DNA from: Anaerolineales bacterium
Lineage (GTDB): Bacteria > Chloroflexota > Anaerolineae > Anaerolineales > Villigracilaceae
Assembly: GCA_017985935.1 (NCBI GenBank)
Contig: JAGNWT010000037.1
Span: forward strand, 1-36,541
Direction: 5' to 3'
Length of the DNA: 36,541 bases
Shown: positions 26,534 to 35,584 of the stretch, in pieces
Numbering within the stretch: the first letter of the stretch is position 1
Layout of the letters: every line of letters begins with the position of its first letter
Translations under genes and position numbers: made by a program
The notes under the pieces: generated by a model
What the model was told of the DNA's origin: nothing
The model's input: the letters and a program-made list of their open reading frames with translations, nothing else
The model's database searches: none

Positions 26534-27073
26534 TTACTTTAATGCCCTTCCAAAAAATAAAGCCACATCTTGATTTAAGTAGTACATGTCATTATACCCG
26601 CAGAATTCGTACCCAAATTTCTGGGCAAATCGGATAGCCGGAAGATTCTTCGATTGCATTTCCAGGATGATACGGCGGTGCGATCGGGACGCCGCCCAAT
26701 CTTGCGCGGCATTCAACAGGGCTGCCCCTACTCCCTGACGACGATACGGCAGTCCCACCACAATGTCCGTGACCCATACAACAGACGCCGTTCCGCCCTC
26801 AAGCAGGCTGATGTACCCAACTGGATCCTGCCCTGAGAAAGCCGTGTACATGATGGATTTTCTAACCCAATCATCTGCCAGGGCGTAAGGGTTATGCGGG
26901 TACAAGACGGAGATCGAGCGTGGCAGGCGCACTTCGCGGAAGGTGGCAGCGATCTGCCCGGCATCACGCCGTAACTCCAATTGCCAGACGGATTCGCTGG
27001 TCGTTGAATGATCAAGCCCCATCAAGCGGGAAAGATCGGTTGCTACAGTAGGTCGAATTTGAAAGTCACTCAT
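26534..27073 (-). CDS. GNAT family N-acetyltransferase
   Basis: This 179-residue acetyltransferase-fold protein has the acetyl-CoA pyrophosphate loop RRQGVGAAL at about residues 111-119. It is preceded by the VTDIVVGLPY strand and followed by the NLPAIRFAQKFGYEFCGYND segment. The substrate, a protein amine or a small molecule, cannot be inferred. It lies 20 nt downstream of the membrane/Ig-like gene and 56 nt upstream of the 7TM sensor, so it is probably part of the same transcript. Confidence 0.9.
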   Translation of the reverse strand: MSDFQIRPTVATDLSRLMGLDHSTTSESVWQLELRRDAGQIAATFREVRLPRSISVLYPHNPYALADDWVRKSIMYTAFSGQDPVGYISLLEGGTASVVWVTDIVVGLPYRRQGVGAALLNAAQDWAASRSHRRIILEMQSKNLPAIRFAQKFGYEFCGYNDMYYLNQDVALFFGRALK

Positions 27074-27093
27074 GCCAATTCCACAACTTTATG

Positions 27094-27774
27094 TTATTGA
27101 ATGGGAACAACGCGTACCGGCACAACACAAGCCGGGAGCGACTGTCCCTGATTATCTGTGACCACCAGGCGGATCTGGTAATCGCCGGGAGTGAGAGCGG
27201 TTGTGATCCACGGTCCAAGCGGACCGTTGACGACCGTCGTCCGCCCGGCAGAGATCGTCGCCCAGGTATTGCTTCCCGCCGGCGCGACCTCGTATTTATA
27301 AAATCCAAAATTCGGAATATTCACCGTACCGATCAGTTCGATGGTGCCTTTCACTTCCTCGCCAGGCAGCGGTGATGTAAGCACGATCTGGTTGGGAGTG
27401 CATCCGGTCACATTCACCACCGCGGTTGGAATGGTGACATTCGCGAACTGGGTCATCATCTCAGGTGAAAGAGTGCCCGTGGGAGTTGAGATCAGATCCA
27501 GGGTAGGCGTGGACAAAAAAACGCCCGAAGGCAAACCGGGGATGATGAAGGAAACGATGAACAGCTCGGCGCAAAACAGAATAATGATCACTGCCGATAC
27601 CGCAGCAGACTGGCTGAAACGGCGGGTAGAAAATTGCCTCTCTAAAGTATATACAGCGTTTTGGACTTCTCGCCATGAACGCCATAGCCAGCGAAAGGAG
27701 AATAATCCGCCGATCGCCAGCACAATATAGATCAGAGCCTCATAGGTCTTGAGGAAACCATAAATTTCAGCCAT
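27094..27774 (-). CDS. Membrane-anchored protein with Ig-like extracellular domain
   Basis: The 226-residue protein has two membrane helices, at about 13-30 and 58-82. An exported C-terminal half contains a beta-sandwich module (about 125-226: TSPLPGEEVKGTIELIGTV and GDYQIRLVVTDNQGQSLP). This module is similar to Ig-like domains found in Chloroflexota surface proteins. There are no catalytic motifs. It lies 19 nt after the nucleoside phosphorylase gene. The function is unknown. A role in surface attachment or envelope organisation would be a guess. Confidence 0.75.
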   Translation of the reverse strand: MAEIYGFLKTYEALIYIVLAIGGLFSFRWLWRSWREVQNAVYTLERQFSTRRFSQSAAVSAVIIILFCAELFIVSFIIPGLPSGVFLSTPTLDLISTPTGTLSPEMMTQFANVTIPTAVVNVTGCTPNQIVLTSPLPGEEVKGTIELIGTVNIPNFGFYKYEVAPAGSNTWATISAGRTTVVNGPLGPWITTALTPGDYQIRLVVTDNQGQSLPACVVPVRVVPIQ

Positions 27775-27793
27775 TCGAACTTTGAGATCATCC

Positions 27794-28630
27794 TTATAGC
27801 TGCGGCAAAATGGCGCGGATGATCTTTTCTACTTTGGGGGTGATCACTTTACCGGCTTCAATGACTTCTTCGTGGGTTGTAATGGTGGAGCCATCAAGAT
27901 TGGCTTTATTGCTCACGCCGGAGAGTCCGAGCACGCGCATATTCCCGTGCCGCGCAATGATCACCTCGGGGACAGTGGACATCCCCACAGCATCCGCGCC
28001 GGCAAGCCGCAGGAAGCGCAGGTCGGCGGGAGATTCAAAGGATGGGCCGCTCAACCCGGCGTACACGCCTTCGCGCAGGGTAATTCCATTTTCTTTTGCA
28101 ACCTTGCGGGCAAGGTCACAATATTCACGATCATAGGGCTGGCTCATATCCGGGAAGCGGGTTCCGATCTCGTCGAGATTGGGTCCCATCAGCGGATTCA
28201 AGCCCGACATGCCCATGAGATTTAACTGATCGGTAATGAGCATGACATCACCGGGTTGGAAATCGGGATGCACACCGCCAGCAGCATTCGTGACGATCAT
28301 GCTGGGGATATTCAACCGTTGCATGACCCGCACGGGGAGCGTGACCTGCCCCATGGTGTACCCTTCGTAATAATGGATACGACCCTGCATCACAAGCACG
28401 GGTCTGCCTTCCAACTCGCCGATCACGAACTGACCCACGTGTCCATGAACTGTGGAGACGGGGAAATTAGGAATGGAACTGTATGGGATACGAACCGGAT
28501 TTTGAACAGAATCAGCCAAACCATTAAGCCCAGAACCGAGGATGATTCCCACAATGGGTTGAACCGAGATCTGCTTTTTGATCGCTTGAGCAGCCTCATC
28601 TATCTGAGCAAGAGTAATAAAATTTTGCAT
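27794..28630 (-). CDS. punA: Purine nucleoside phosphorylase (trimeric class)
   Basis: The enzyme splits purine (deoxy)nucleosides with phosphate for salvage. The 278-residue product has the phosphate loop GSG at 32-34, HGH at 62-64, TNAAGG at 114-119, the GPSFESPADLR segment and VGMSTVPEVI. These are typical of the class I trimeric PNP (PunA/PupG) type. A hairpin with a T-tract lies between its likely promoter and the start codon. It is the first gene of the long minus-strand run. Specificity for guanosine/inosine versus methylthioadenosine is not settled by sequence alone, but the SNKA motif (Asn) favours ordinary 6-oxopurines. Confidence 0.93.
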   Translation of the reverse strand: MQNFITLAQIDEAAQAIKKQISVQPIVGIILGSGLNGLADSVQNPVRIPYSSIPNFPVSTVHGHVGQFVIGELEGRPVLVMQGRIHYYEGYTMGQVTLPVRVMQRLNIPSMIVTNAAGGVHPDFQPGDVMLITDQLNLMGMSGLNPLMGPNLDEIGTRFPDMSQPYDREYCDLARKVAKENGITLREGVYAGLSGPSFESPADLRFLRLAGADAVGMSTVPEVIIARHGNMRVLGLSGVSNKANLDGSTITTHEEVIEAGKVITPKVEKIIRAILPQL

Positions 28631-28660
28631 GTATCTTTTACCTGTGAAAGAGATTTTTAC

Positions 28661-28688
28661 AAAAAAATACCTCCCACTGGAAAGGTAT
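28661..28688 (-). terminator. Terminator-like hairpin in the punA leader
   Basis: On the minus strand ATACCTTTC pairs with GGGAGGTAT (7 Watson-Crick plus 2 G-T pairs) around a 4-nt loop. A TTTTTTT tract follows directly. It lies between the extended -10 box and the punA ATG, so it could act as an early terminator or attenuator. Confidence 0.5.
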
Positions 28689-28701
28689 GATCTGTAACAA
28701 G

Positions 28702-28710
28702 ATTATATCA
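28702..28710 (-). promoter_or_regulatory. Extended -10 promoter for punA
   Basis: On the minus strand TGATATAAT combines an extended TGn with a perfect TATAAT, and has no good -35 box. The predicted start is near 28695, giving a leader of about 65 nt. Confidence 0.6.
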
Positions 28711-28728
28711 GAAATCACAATCTCACTT

Positions 28729-28756
28729 TTGAAGGTAGATAAAATTTAGTTATTAT
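28729..28756 (+). promoter_or_regulatory. Promoter for the GAF-HD-GYP gene
   Basis: TTGAAG (28729-28734), a 16-nt spacer and TATTAT (28751-28756) make a plausible promoter. The predicted start near 28763 lies after the first in-frame ATG (28760). It leaves only about 9 nt before the ATG at 28772, implying a nearly leaderless mRNA. Confidence 0.45.
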
Positions 28757-28759
28757 GCT

Positions 28760-31700
28760 ATGCTAGCCGTGATGAAGCATCCGTCTGAGAATGAACTTAG
28801 CGCCCTCTCATCTGGATTGATCGGGATCTTGGGGGTCGGTCTTCTGCTCATTCCAGTTCGCCTAAACGTGCTTGATACAAACACCCCCATTTTTGCCGTG
28901 CTGGCTTTGGGGATTTTTTCTTTTGCGGCATCTTTGTCGCTGCAGATCTCTTCGATCCTGCCCATCCAAAAAAGGCGGGTCAGGCTCATTCAAAACTCCA
29001 CGATCTTCTTTCTTTTGCTGTTTGCATGGTTGTTCCTGCGGACCGGGCACTTCGTAGAAACCATAATCATCGTAGTGGCTGCGGTCATGCAATTCATCTT
29101 GCAAGGGAACGCAAGAGAACGTTTCGCTCGATTAGACCTGCTCAAAATAACCTTTATTCTGATCAACCTGCTCAGCGGCATATATCTGGGGATTAGCGGT
29201 GACGAATACACCCAGGTCGATATTTCTCTCTATCGAATGCCGCTGACCATTGGGCTGACAGGCTCTGCCCTGATCGGTTTGCTCACCCTGCGCCAAAAGC
29301 CTTCACGTCTCAATGCGCTTTTCCTGCGCCTTATGGCGGTCCCGTGGCTGGTGTGGTGCGCGATCTTCACTCCCAGCTTATCCGCCGCGAACATCATTCC
29401 CCCGGCAGTTCTATTCATGTCCATCTTGTTCGAGGATTTCCTGCCCTGGGATAAGATCCAAATGGACAGCAACAACGTGCTTGGGCAAAGGATCTTGATG
29501 ATCGCCTGCACGCTGGAGATGACCGCCCTCATTTTCCTGAGCGCGTTGATGATCATCTTCGATCATTCCCTGATCATTGAAGGGTCCACTTTTCTGACGA
29601 CGCGCGACGCCGCCCTTTTGTTTTTCCTGTCCATTTCGACCGTGGTTTACAGCGCAGCGCTTTTGGTCATCATGACCACCAATGGCTTGATCGTTGAATT
29701 AAAAGAGATCGAATCGAACAAAGACGAAATAGACAGACCTGCTGACCTGCGGCTCATGCAATGGAACAAGAGACTCTCCCGCTACCTCCGTCCATTTCTG
29801 CAAACCCAGGAAAAAGTTCAGCACCGACTAACCAATCAGAACGACCAGATCAACCTGCTGGTCAATCAGCTAAAGACCGAAAAGAAACGCAACAACCAAC
29901 TCATCCTGTTGACAGAACTTAGCCAGCAATTGGAAAATCAATTAGACCAGCCGGTTGCAGCCCAGCTTTCTGTCAACACACTGGAGCGGGCCTTGAACTG
30001 TTCGCTCGCAACGATCTACATTCATGAAGCGGACGAAAAAGAGTTCATGTTGATCGCCGCGGCTGGACCGCAAACCATGTTCATGCCCTCGGGATTTCGC
30101 CAGGCAACCAATACCGGAGCGATCGGGCGCGCTGTGCGCCAGCGAAAAACGCAGATCATCAACGACATCCGCAACGATGCAGATTACATCCTTTTCAAGA
30201 ACGAGAACAATCTCTCAGCGGTCATCATCCCTCTGATCTCGAACGGGCACGTCAACGGCGCGATCGTCTTAAACAGTGAGAAGACCAATGCATTCTCCAG
30301 CATTGATATCAGCCTTGCAGAATCTGTAGCAGCTGAACTCACTCGCGCCTGGGAGCGTTCAGGCTATCACCAGCGTCTGATGAACCTTGTGCAGGCGGGA
30401 AGTCAACTTTCTGCCATGGTGGAACCAGATGCCACCGCGCGTGAAGTAGCCAGCATCGCCAGAGAGATCCTTCAGGCAAAGTTCACTTTTGTTCAAATTC
30501 AATTGGGACAGGAAAGAAATTTCAGCCAGAGCGCTTCATCGGGCGAAGCGCCGCGATTGCTGGCATCATTGGAAGATTTGAATGTCTCTGAGGAATTGAT
30601 CAGACTCTCGTCACACGCCGTGCAGCCTTTCCGGGTCCGTGATGTACGAAAATTTGCATCCACAGCACACTTGAGCATTGATAATACTGGGTTGAGAGGC
30701 ATGCTGGCAATTCCGATCCGCTGGCATCGCATCAGCATTGGAACCATCCTTGCTTTCGGAAAAAAGAACGAGGTCTTCTTCAACGAGAACGATCAATCGC
30801 TTGCCGAGCTTCTCTCCATTCAAGCCGCAGGCGCATTTGAAAGCACCTGGCTTCAGCAAGAATTGCGCGGCTCCCTGCGGACCACTTCCCTGCTTTACCG
30901 CTTAAGCACACAGATCATTCAAGCGGAAAATCTTGAAAACGCCGCGTTAGACATCACCCAAACGGCTCACAAGCTGGCAAAAAGTTCCTGCACAGGCATC
31001 ATCCTGCTTAATCAAAAAGGGGATATTGTCACCGAGTTAATGATCGACTCAAACGGCGTCCATCGCGGCGTTGAGCACCCCATGAGCATCATCGCCGATG
31101 CAATGTCATCGGGACAGTTGATCTATCTTTCGCAGGGACATTCTGTCACCCGAGCCTGCCTCCCCATTCAGACCCCGATCCGAAAATACGGCGCCGTATG
31201 GATGGACATTCCCGAAAACCCTGGCAGCAAATCTCCAGCAAATCCAAATGACCTGCAAGCTCTGGTCAACCAGACCGCAATCGCATTGGAACGCTCGGTG
31301 CTTTTGGTCGAGTCCCGCAGGCAGGCGGCAGAGATCAAATCTGCGTACGACACGCTCGAAAACACATACGATCAGACCTTGGAAGCGCTGATGTCTGCGC
31401 TCGACGCCCGCGATCGTGAAACGGAGGGACACAGCGCGCGCGTCAGTCACCTGACCGCCGAACTTGGGAAGAAGCTTAACTTCTCTCGCGAGCAGCTAAA
31501 AGTTCTCGAACGCGGCTCTCTCCTGCACGATATCGGCAAGATCGGCATCAGCGACGCGATCCTGCATAAGCCGGGACCATTAACCGAGGAAGAATGGGTC
31601 GTGATGCGCAGGCATCCCGATATTGGCGCGAGGATCGTGGAAGGGATTCCATTTCTTCAAGATACGCTCCCGCTCATTCGACACCATCAGGAAAGATGGG

Positions 31701-31948
31701 ACGGCACCGGCTACCCGGTCGGGCTGCAGGGCGAGGATATTCCCATTCTTGCCCGCATGTTTGCCATTGTAGATGCCTTCGATGCGCTGACCTCCAAGCG
31801 CCCCTATCGAAAAAAGATATCTGCTCAAGAAGCGGTCGATTATTTGAGCGAGCAAGCCGGGATCTTGTTTGACCCGCAGATCGTCGAGGTCTTCAAATCG
31901 CTGATCGCTGAAGATCCCACCGGAACAGTATTCGTGGAAAAATCATGA
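28760..31948 (+). CDS. Membrane GAF-HD-GYP protein (predicted c-di-GMP phosphodiesterase)
   Basis: The 1062-residue protein has about ten membrane helices in residues 10-310 and a coiled coil at about 335-390. GAF-like domains follow at about 390-530 and 540-690, with a degenerate third at about 700-850. The C-terminal HD-GYP domain (about 870-1050) has HDIGK near residue 922 and HHQERWDGTGYP near 975-983. The metal and GYP motifs are complete. The true start may be the ATG at 28772 (MKHPSENEL), since no Shine-Dalgarno is seen and the predicted transcript starts near 28763. Its TGA overlaps the next ATG by 4 nt, coupling it to the GGDEF gene. Confidence 0.88.
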   Translation: MLAVMKHPSENELSALSSGLIGILGVGLLLIPVRLNVLDTNTPIFAVLALGIFSFAASLSLQISSILPIQKRRVRLIQNSTIFFLLLFAWLFLRTGHFVETIIIVVAAVMQFILQGNARERFARLDLLKITFILINLLSGIYLGISGDEYTQVDISLYRMPLTIGLTGSALIGLLTLRQKPSRLNALFLRLMAVPWLVWCAIFTPSLSAANIIPPAVLFMSILFEDFLPWDKIQMDSNNVLGQRILMIACTLEMTALIFLSALMIIFDHSLIIEGSTFLTTRDAALLFFLSISTVVYSAALLVIMTTNGLIVELKEIESNKDEIDRPADLRLMQWNKRLSRYLRPFLQTQEKVQHRLTNQNDQINLLVNQLKTEKKRNNQLILLTELSQQLENQLDQPVAAQLSVNTLERALNCSLATIYIHEADEKEFMLIAAAGPQTMFMPSGFRQATNTGAIGRAVRQRKTQIINDIRNDADYILFKNENNLSAVIIPLISNGHVNGAIVLNSEKTNAFSSIDISLAESVAAELTRAWERSGYHQRLMNLVQAGSQLSAMVEPDATAREVASIAREILQAKFTFVQIQLGQERNFSQSASSGEAPRLLASLEDLNVSEELIRLSSHAVQPFRVRDVRKFASTAHLSIDNTGLRGMLAIPIRWHRISIGTILAFGKKNEVFFNENDQSLAELLSIQAAGAFESTWLQQELRGSLRTTSLLYRLSTQIIQAENLENAALDITQTAHKLAKSSCTGIILLNQKGDIVTELMIDSNGVHRGVEHPMSIIADAMSSGQLIYLSQGHSVTRACLPIQTPIRKYGAVWMDIPENPGSKSPANPNDLQALVNQTAIALERSVLLVESRRQAAEIKSAYDTLENTYDQTLEALMSALDARDRETEGHSARVSHLTAELGKKLNFSREQLKVLERGSLLHDIGKIGISDAILHKPGPLTEEEWVVMRRHPDIGARIVEGIPFLQDTLPLIRHHQERWDGTGYPVGLQGEDIPILARMFAIVDAFDALTSKRPYRKKISAQEAVDYLSEQAGILFDPQIVEVFKSLIAEDPTGTVFVEKS

Positions 31949-33489
31949 AAGACAAACGCGGCGGCTTTACCCCTGAAGAGAACCTGATCTCCATCCTGCC
32001 CTCGGTTGCGGCGGGTCTGGTGGTATTCTCCGCGGTCATTGCGGCGCACCTTATCTACTTCCCGCCTGCCAACGCGCTTTATAAAACCGGGATTCTCCTG
32101 CTTGGTTTGCTGGGCATGATCTATCTCTCAAGTTATTATTTTATTTACACCACATCGCTCAACAAGACCAGGTTTTCATGGGGAAATTCCTTCATTGCCA
32201 TCGTTGCGATCTGCTCAATGGTGTACATCTTCCCTGAAAAGCTGGAGTATCTGCTTTTTACCCTCACACTGATCGCCGCCCTTTCATCTTCCATCATGTC
32301 CACCCGCGGACCTGCTTACACATTGATCGGTTGTGTCGCCGCCTTTGACTTCATCGTTCGACTCCTTCAAGGAAACATCAGCCACGATTGGGTCATTCAT
32401 TTCGGATTCAGTGTTGCAGCTCTCATGGGCGTGGAAACCATTCAACAGTTAAAGAAGATCGCAACCCGCCAGATCAACCGCCTCGAGTTGATCAACGAGA
32501 TCAGCAAGCAAGTGGTCTCAACCCTGGAGACTCGCCAACTATATGAATTGCTCGACGCCGCTCTACAGAACGCGCTCGAAGCAGATGCGTACTACATTGG
32601 AATTGTGGAAGGAGACCAGATCCATTTTGAGCTGCTCCACGATGACGGCGAATACTACCAGGATATGCGAGTCAATAAAAAAGGGACTCTATCCAATTGG
32701 GTCATCTCCCATCAAAAGGAACTCTTCCTGCCGGACCTGCGCCAGAATATCCAATTGGACGATGTGCAGACCATCACGGTTGGCAAAGATACACCTACCT
32801 TGTCGTGGATGGGTGTGCCCATGCGCGGCGCCCATGTGGATGGCGTCATGGCCATCTCATCCTATCGGCATAACGCCTTCGATCGCAGCGACATGGAACT
32901 GCTCTCCACCATTGCGCAGCGCGCCGCGCTCGCATTGGATAACACCTATCACCACGCGCTTGTGCAAAAACAAGCTCAATTAGACAGCCTCACCAATGTC
33001 TACAATCACGGTCACTTCATTCAGGTTCTTCGTGAGCAGGCAAAAACCTGTCTCGCCCAAGATCAACCGCTGAGCCTGATCATGCTCGACATTGATCACT
33101 TCAAGCAATACAACGACACATTTGGGCACCTCATGGGCGATGAGATCCTCATCCACCTGTGCGATGCGATCCGCACACACATCAAGAGCACCGATGCGGT
33201 CGGGCGCTGGGGCGGAGAAGAATTTGCAATATCCCTGCCCAATACCGACAGCCAGCAGGCAAGGCAGATCGCAGAACGCATCCGCACCACCATGGCCTCA
33301 TTACGGGTAAAAACGTCAGACGAAAAAAGTATTCCCACCCCCACGGTGAGTCAGGGCATTGCCATCTTCCCTATTGAAACAAGCGACACCACCAAATTGA
33401 TCGATCTGGCCGACGAACGGCTTTATGTAGCAAAAGAACGCGGACGGGATCAAATTGAGCCCGCGCCCGCGTTCCTAAAAAGCAATTAA
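31945..33489 (+). CDS. Membrane GAF-GGDEF protein (predicted diguanylate cyclase)
   Basis: The 514-residue protein has about six membrane helices (residues 15-165), a GAF domain (about 190-335) and a C-terminal GGDEF domain (about 345-505). The active-site loop is GGEEF near residue 422 and the metal/substrate motif is MLDIDHFKQYNDTFGH, so it should synthesise c-di-GMP. The usual inhibitory I-site RxxD five residues before the loop reads KSTD, so product inhibition may be altered. The start ATG overlaps the stop of the HD-GYP gene (ATGA). Opposing enzymes are thus made from one message. The ligand of the GAF domain is unknown. Confidence 0.92.
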   Translation: MKDKRGGFTPEENLISILPSVAAGLVVFSAVIAAHLIYFPPANALYKTGILLLGLLGMIYLSSYYFIYTTSLNKTRFSWGNSFIAIVAICSMVYIFPEKLEYLLFTLTLIAALSSSIMSTRGPAYTLIGCVAAFDFIVRLLQGNISHDWVIHFGFSVAALMGVETIQQLKKIATRQINRLELINEISKQVVSTLETRQLYELLDAALQNALEADAYYIGIVEGDQIHFELLHDDGEYYQDMRVNKKGTLSNWVISHQKELFLPDLRQNIQLDDVQTITVGKDTPTLSWMGVPMRGAHVDGVMAISSYRHNAFDRSDMELLSTIAQRAALALDNTYHHALVQKQAQLDSLTNVYNHGHFIQVLREQAKTCLAQDQPLSLIMLDIDHFKQYNDTFGHLMGDEILIHLCDAIRTHIKSTDAVGRWGGEEFAISLPNTDSQQARQIAERIRTTMASLRVKTSDEKSIPTPTVSQGIAIFPIETSDTTKLIDLADERLYVAKERGRDQIEPAPAFLKSN

Positions 33490-33495
33490 TTAAAC

Positions 33496-34548
33496 TTAAT
33501 TAACAGCCCGGGCAAAAACCTCTGTCAGGGCATTCAACGACTTCTCCACCCCCGCATCGTCCACCCAATAATGGGTCACCAAACGGAAGCGGCGCGGTCC
33601 CGCCCAATCGATCAGCACACCGTATTTCTTCACTTCGTCCACGATCTGGTTCACGCTCAACTTGACCTCGTCACTGAGATCGAAGTACACCATGTTGGTG
33701 GATGAAGGACCGTACGGGTCGAGCCTTAATCCTTGAACCTGCTTCAACCCCTCAAACAATTTCTTCGCCCGGGCATGGTCCTGCCCAAGCCGCGCAGACA
33801 TTTTCTCGAGCGAGATCATTCCCGCCGCCGCCAGCACTCCCGCCTGACGCATACCGCCTCCGAGCATCTTCCGCAAATGACGCGCCCGCGCGATAAATTT
33901 CTTGGAGCCCACCAGCATCGACCCGACCGGTGCGACAAGTCCCTTGCTCAAACAGAACATCACCGAATCCGCAGACGCAACCAGCTCGCTCACCGAAATA
34001 TTTAGCGCCGCCGCCGCATTGAAGATCCGCGCTCCATCAATGTGAAAGGACAGGTTGTTTTCGCGGGCGATCTTTCCAACCGACTCAATATATTCCTTTG
34101 ATAGCACCACCCCGCCGCAGGCATTCTGGGTATTCTCCAGGCAGATGAGCCGCGTAATGGTGTGATGCACATCCTCGCTCTGAATGGATGCAACGATCTC
34201 ATCCAACGCGAGGGTTCCATCCGCTTGATTTTTGATCGGGCGCGGATGAATGCCCCCCAGCGCAGACATTCCGCCCGCCTCGTTGACATAAATATGAGAT
34301 TTATCCCCAACGATCACTTCATCCCCACGCTGACAGTGAACCAGCAGCGCAAGCAAATTGCCCATCGTCCCCGAAGGGACAAAAAGCGAATCTTCTTTGC
34401 CAAGCATCTCTGCCGCTTTTTCTTGCAGGCTATTCACAGTGGGGTCATCCATGTAAACATCGTCACCCACCTCGGCTTCCGCCATCGCCTCACGCATCTC
34501 CGGTGTAGGCTTGGTGACTGTATCAGAACGAAGATCTATGTAGTTCAT
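33496..34548 (-). CDS. ltaE: Low-specificity L-threonine aldolase
   Basis: This PLP enzyme cleaves threonine/allo-threonine to glycine and acetaldehyde. The 350-residue product starts [19 protein letters not shown], a family hallmark. It has H85 in SHIYVNE, the LENTQN segment, [11 protein letters not shown] near 169-180 and the Schiff-base lysine K202 in CLSKGL. AGGAG lies 7 nt before the ATG. It is separated from the upstream rluD operon by a terminator, so it probably has its own promoter in the 109-bp spacer, although no good match is seen. Its stop is 6 nt from that of the convergent GGDEF gene. Confidence 0.95.
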   Translation of the reverse strand: MNYIDLRSDTVTKPTPEMREAMAEAEVGDDVYMDDPTVNSLQEKAAEMLGKEDSLFVPSGTMGNLLALLVHCQRGDEVIVGDKSHIYVNEAGGMSALGGIHPRPIKNQADGTLALDEIVASIQSEDVHHTITRLICLENTQNACGGVVLSKEYIESVGKIARENNLSFHIDGARIFNAAAALNISVSELVASADSVMFCLSKGLVAPVGSMLVGSKKFIARARHLRKMLGGGMRQAGVLAAAGMISLEKMSARLGQDHARAKKLFEGLKQVQGLRLDPYGPSSTNMVYFDLSDEVKLSVNQIVDEVKKYGVLIDWAGPRRFRLVTHYWVDDAGVEKSLNALTEVFARAVN

Positions 34549-34560
34549 GTAATGTCTCCT

Positions 34561-34657
34561 AAAAGAAAGTAGAAAGGAAGAAGATCAAAAGGAAAAAGAT
34601 CGTCAATGACGATCTACCTTTTACTTCATACTTCTCACTTTTTACACTTATTACTAC
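34561..34657. repeat. Heptamer-patterned imperfect palindrome
   Basis: The spacer downstream of rluD consists of degenerate 7-nt units. On the minus strand these read GAGTAGT, AATAAGT, GAGAAGT, ATGAAGT and AAAAGGT up to the hairpin centre at 34597-34615. Beyond the centre, pyrimidine-rich units (TTCTTCC, TTTCTAC) continue to about 34561. The whole looks like a long, decayed inverted repeat. Confidence 0.45.
34589..34615 (-). terminator. Terminator of the alr-lspA-rluD unit
   Basis: On the minus strand AGATCGTC pairs with GACGATCT (34615-34597) around a 3-nt loop. TTTT, then CC, then TTTT follow. It lies 43 nt past the rluD stop and upstream of ltaE. Confidence 0.75.
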
Positions 34658-35584
34658 TCACCTATTCCCCCTCACCTCATCCAAAACAGCAGATAACTCA
34701 GCCGGTAGATCAGCCTCGAACACACGCGGCGTCTTCTCGTTCGGCAAAATGATCTTCAACTTCGCGGCATGGAGAAAATGCCTGTCGATCTCAACGGTCA
34801 GGCTCTTCCTGCCATAGATCGAATCACCCACAATGGGGCACCCTAAAAATTGACAGTGCAATCGAATTTGATGTGTACGCCCGGTATGAGGATGGAACTC
34901 CAACAGCGTGTGTTCTTTGAAAGCCTCCAGCGTCTTATATTCACTGACCGATTCGCGCCCCTTACCAGCAGGGACGATCGCCATCTTCTTTCTGTGGCTT
35001 GGGTCGCGCCCAATGGAGGCTTCCACCCGCCCCGTGGGCGTGGGCGGCTTGCCATCGACCAACGCAATGTAGGTCTTCTCCACCGTCCGCAAGCGGAATT
35101 GGTCTTGCAGCCAGCGGTGTGCCTGCTCATTCTTGGCAAGCACGATCAAGCCTGAAGTTTCCTTATCCAAACGATGCACCAAACCGGGGCGTTCTTCGCC
35201 GCCAATGCCTTCCATGTCCGGGTCGTAACCCAGCACCGCATGCACAAGCGTCCCTGAGTCATGTCCCGCCGCGGGATGAACCACCATCCCCGCAGGCTTG
35301 TTGACAATGATCAGATCCTCGTTTTCAAAAATAATATCGAGCGGAATATCCTCCCCGATCAAACCGCTTGGCACAGGCGGCGGAACACGCACCTCGACCT
35401 GCGCGCTCACATCGAGCGGCTGCCCAGACTTTTTGGCAGTCACTCCGTTGACCGAGACAAAGCCGTCATCGATCAGCCCTTGCAAACGGGCGCGCGAAAA
35501 TTCAGGCAGACAGGTCACCAGGAATTTATCGAGCCGCCCCGCTTTTTCGCCCTCATAAGTAAACTTCTCAATACGGTCACTCAC
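34658..35584 (-). CDS. rluD: RluD-type 23S rRNA pseudouridine synthase
   Basis: This protein isomerises uridines to pseudouridine in large-subunit rRNA. The 308-residue product has an N-terminal S4 RNA-binding domain (about 16-70) and a catalytic domain with HRLDKETSGL at 137-146, in which D140 is the nucleophile. The GRTHQIRLH segment occurs near the C-terminal third. The start is GTG at 35584 and overlaps the lspA stop as GTGA, so translation is coupled. The exact target uridines (1911/1915/1917 in E. coli RluD) are inferred only from family membership. Confidence 0.93.
   Translation of the reverse strand: MSDRIEKFTYEGEKAGRLDKFLVTCLPEFSRARLQGLIDDGFVSVNGVTAKKSGQPLDVSAQVEVRVPPPVPSGLIGEDIPLDIIFENEDLIIVNKPAGMVVHPAAGHDSGTLVHAVLGYDPDMEGIGGEERPGLVHRLDKETSGLIVLAKNEQAHRWLQDQFRLRTVEKTYIALVDGKPPTPTGRVEASIGRDPSHRKKMAIVPAGKGRESVSEYKTLEAFKEHTLLEFHPHTGRTHQIRLHCQFLGCPIVGDSIYGRKSLTVEIDRHFLHAAKLKIILPNEKTPRVFEADLPAELSAVLDEVRGNR

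Noticed and set aside
28631..28700. Purine or preQ1 riboswitch for punA
   Set aside because: The leader of about 65 nt cannot hold a purine aptamer, and I see no preQ1 core motif.
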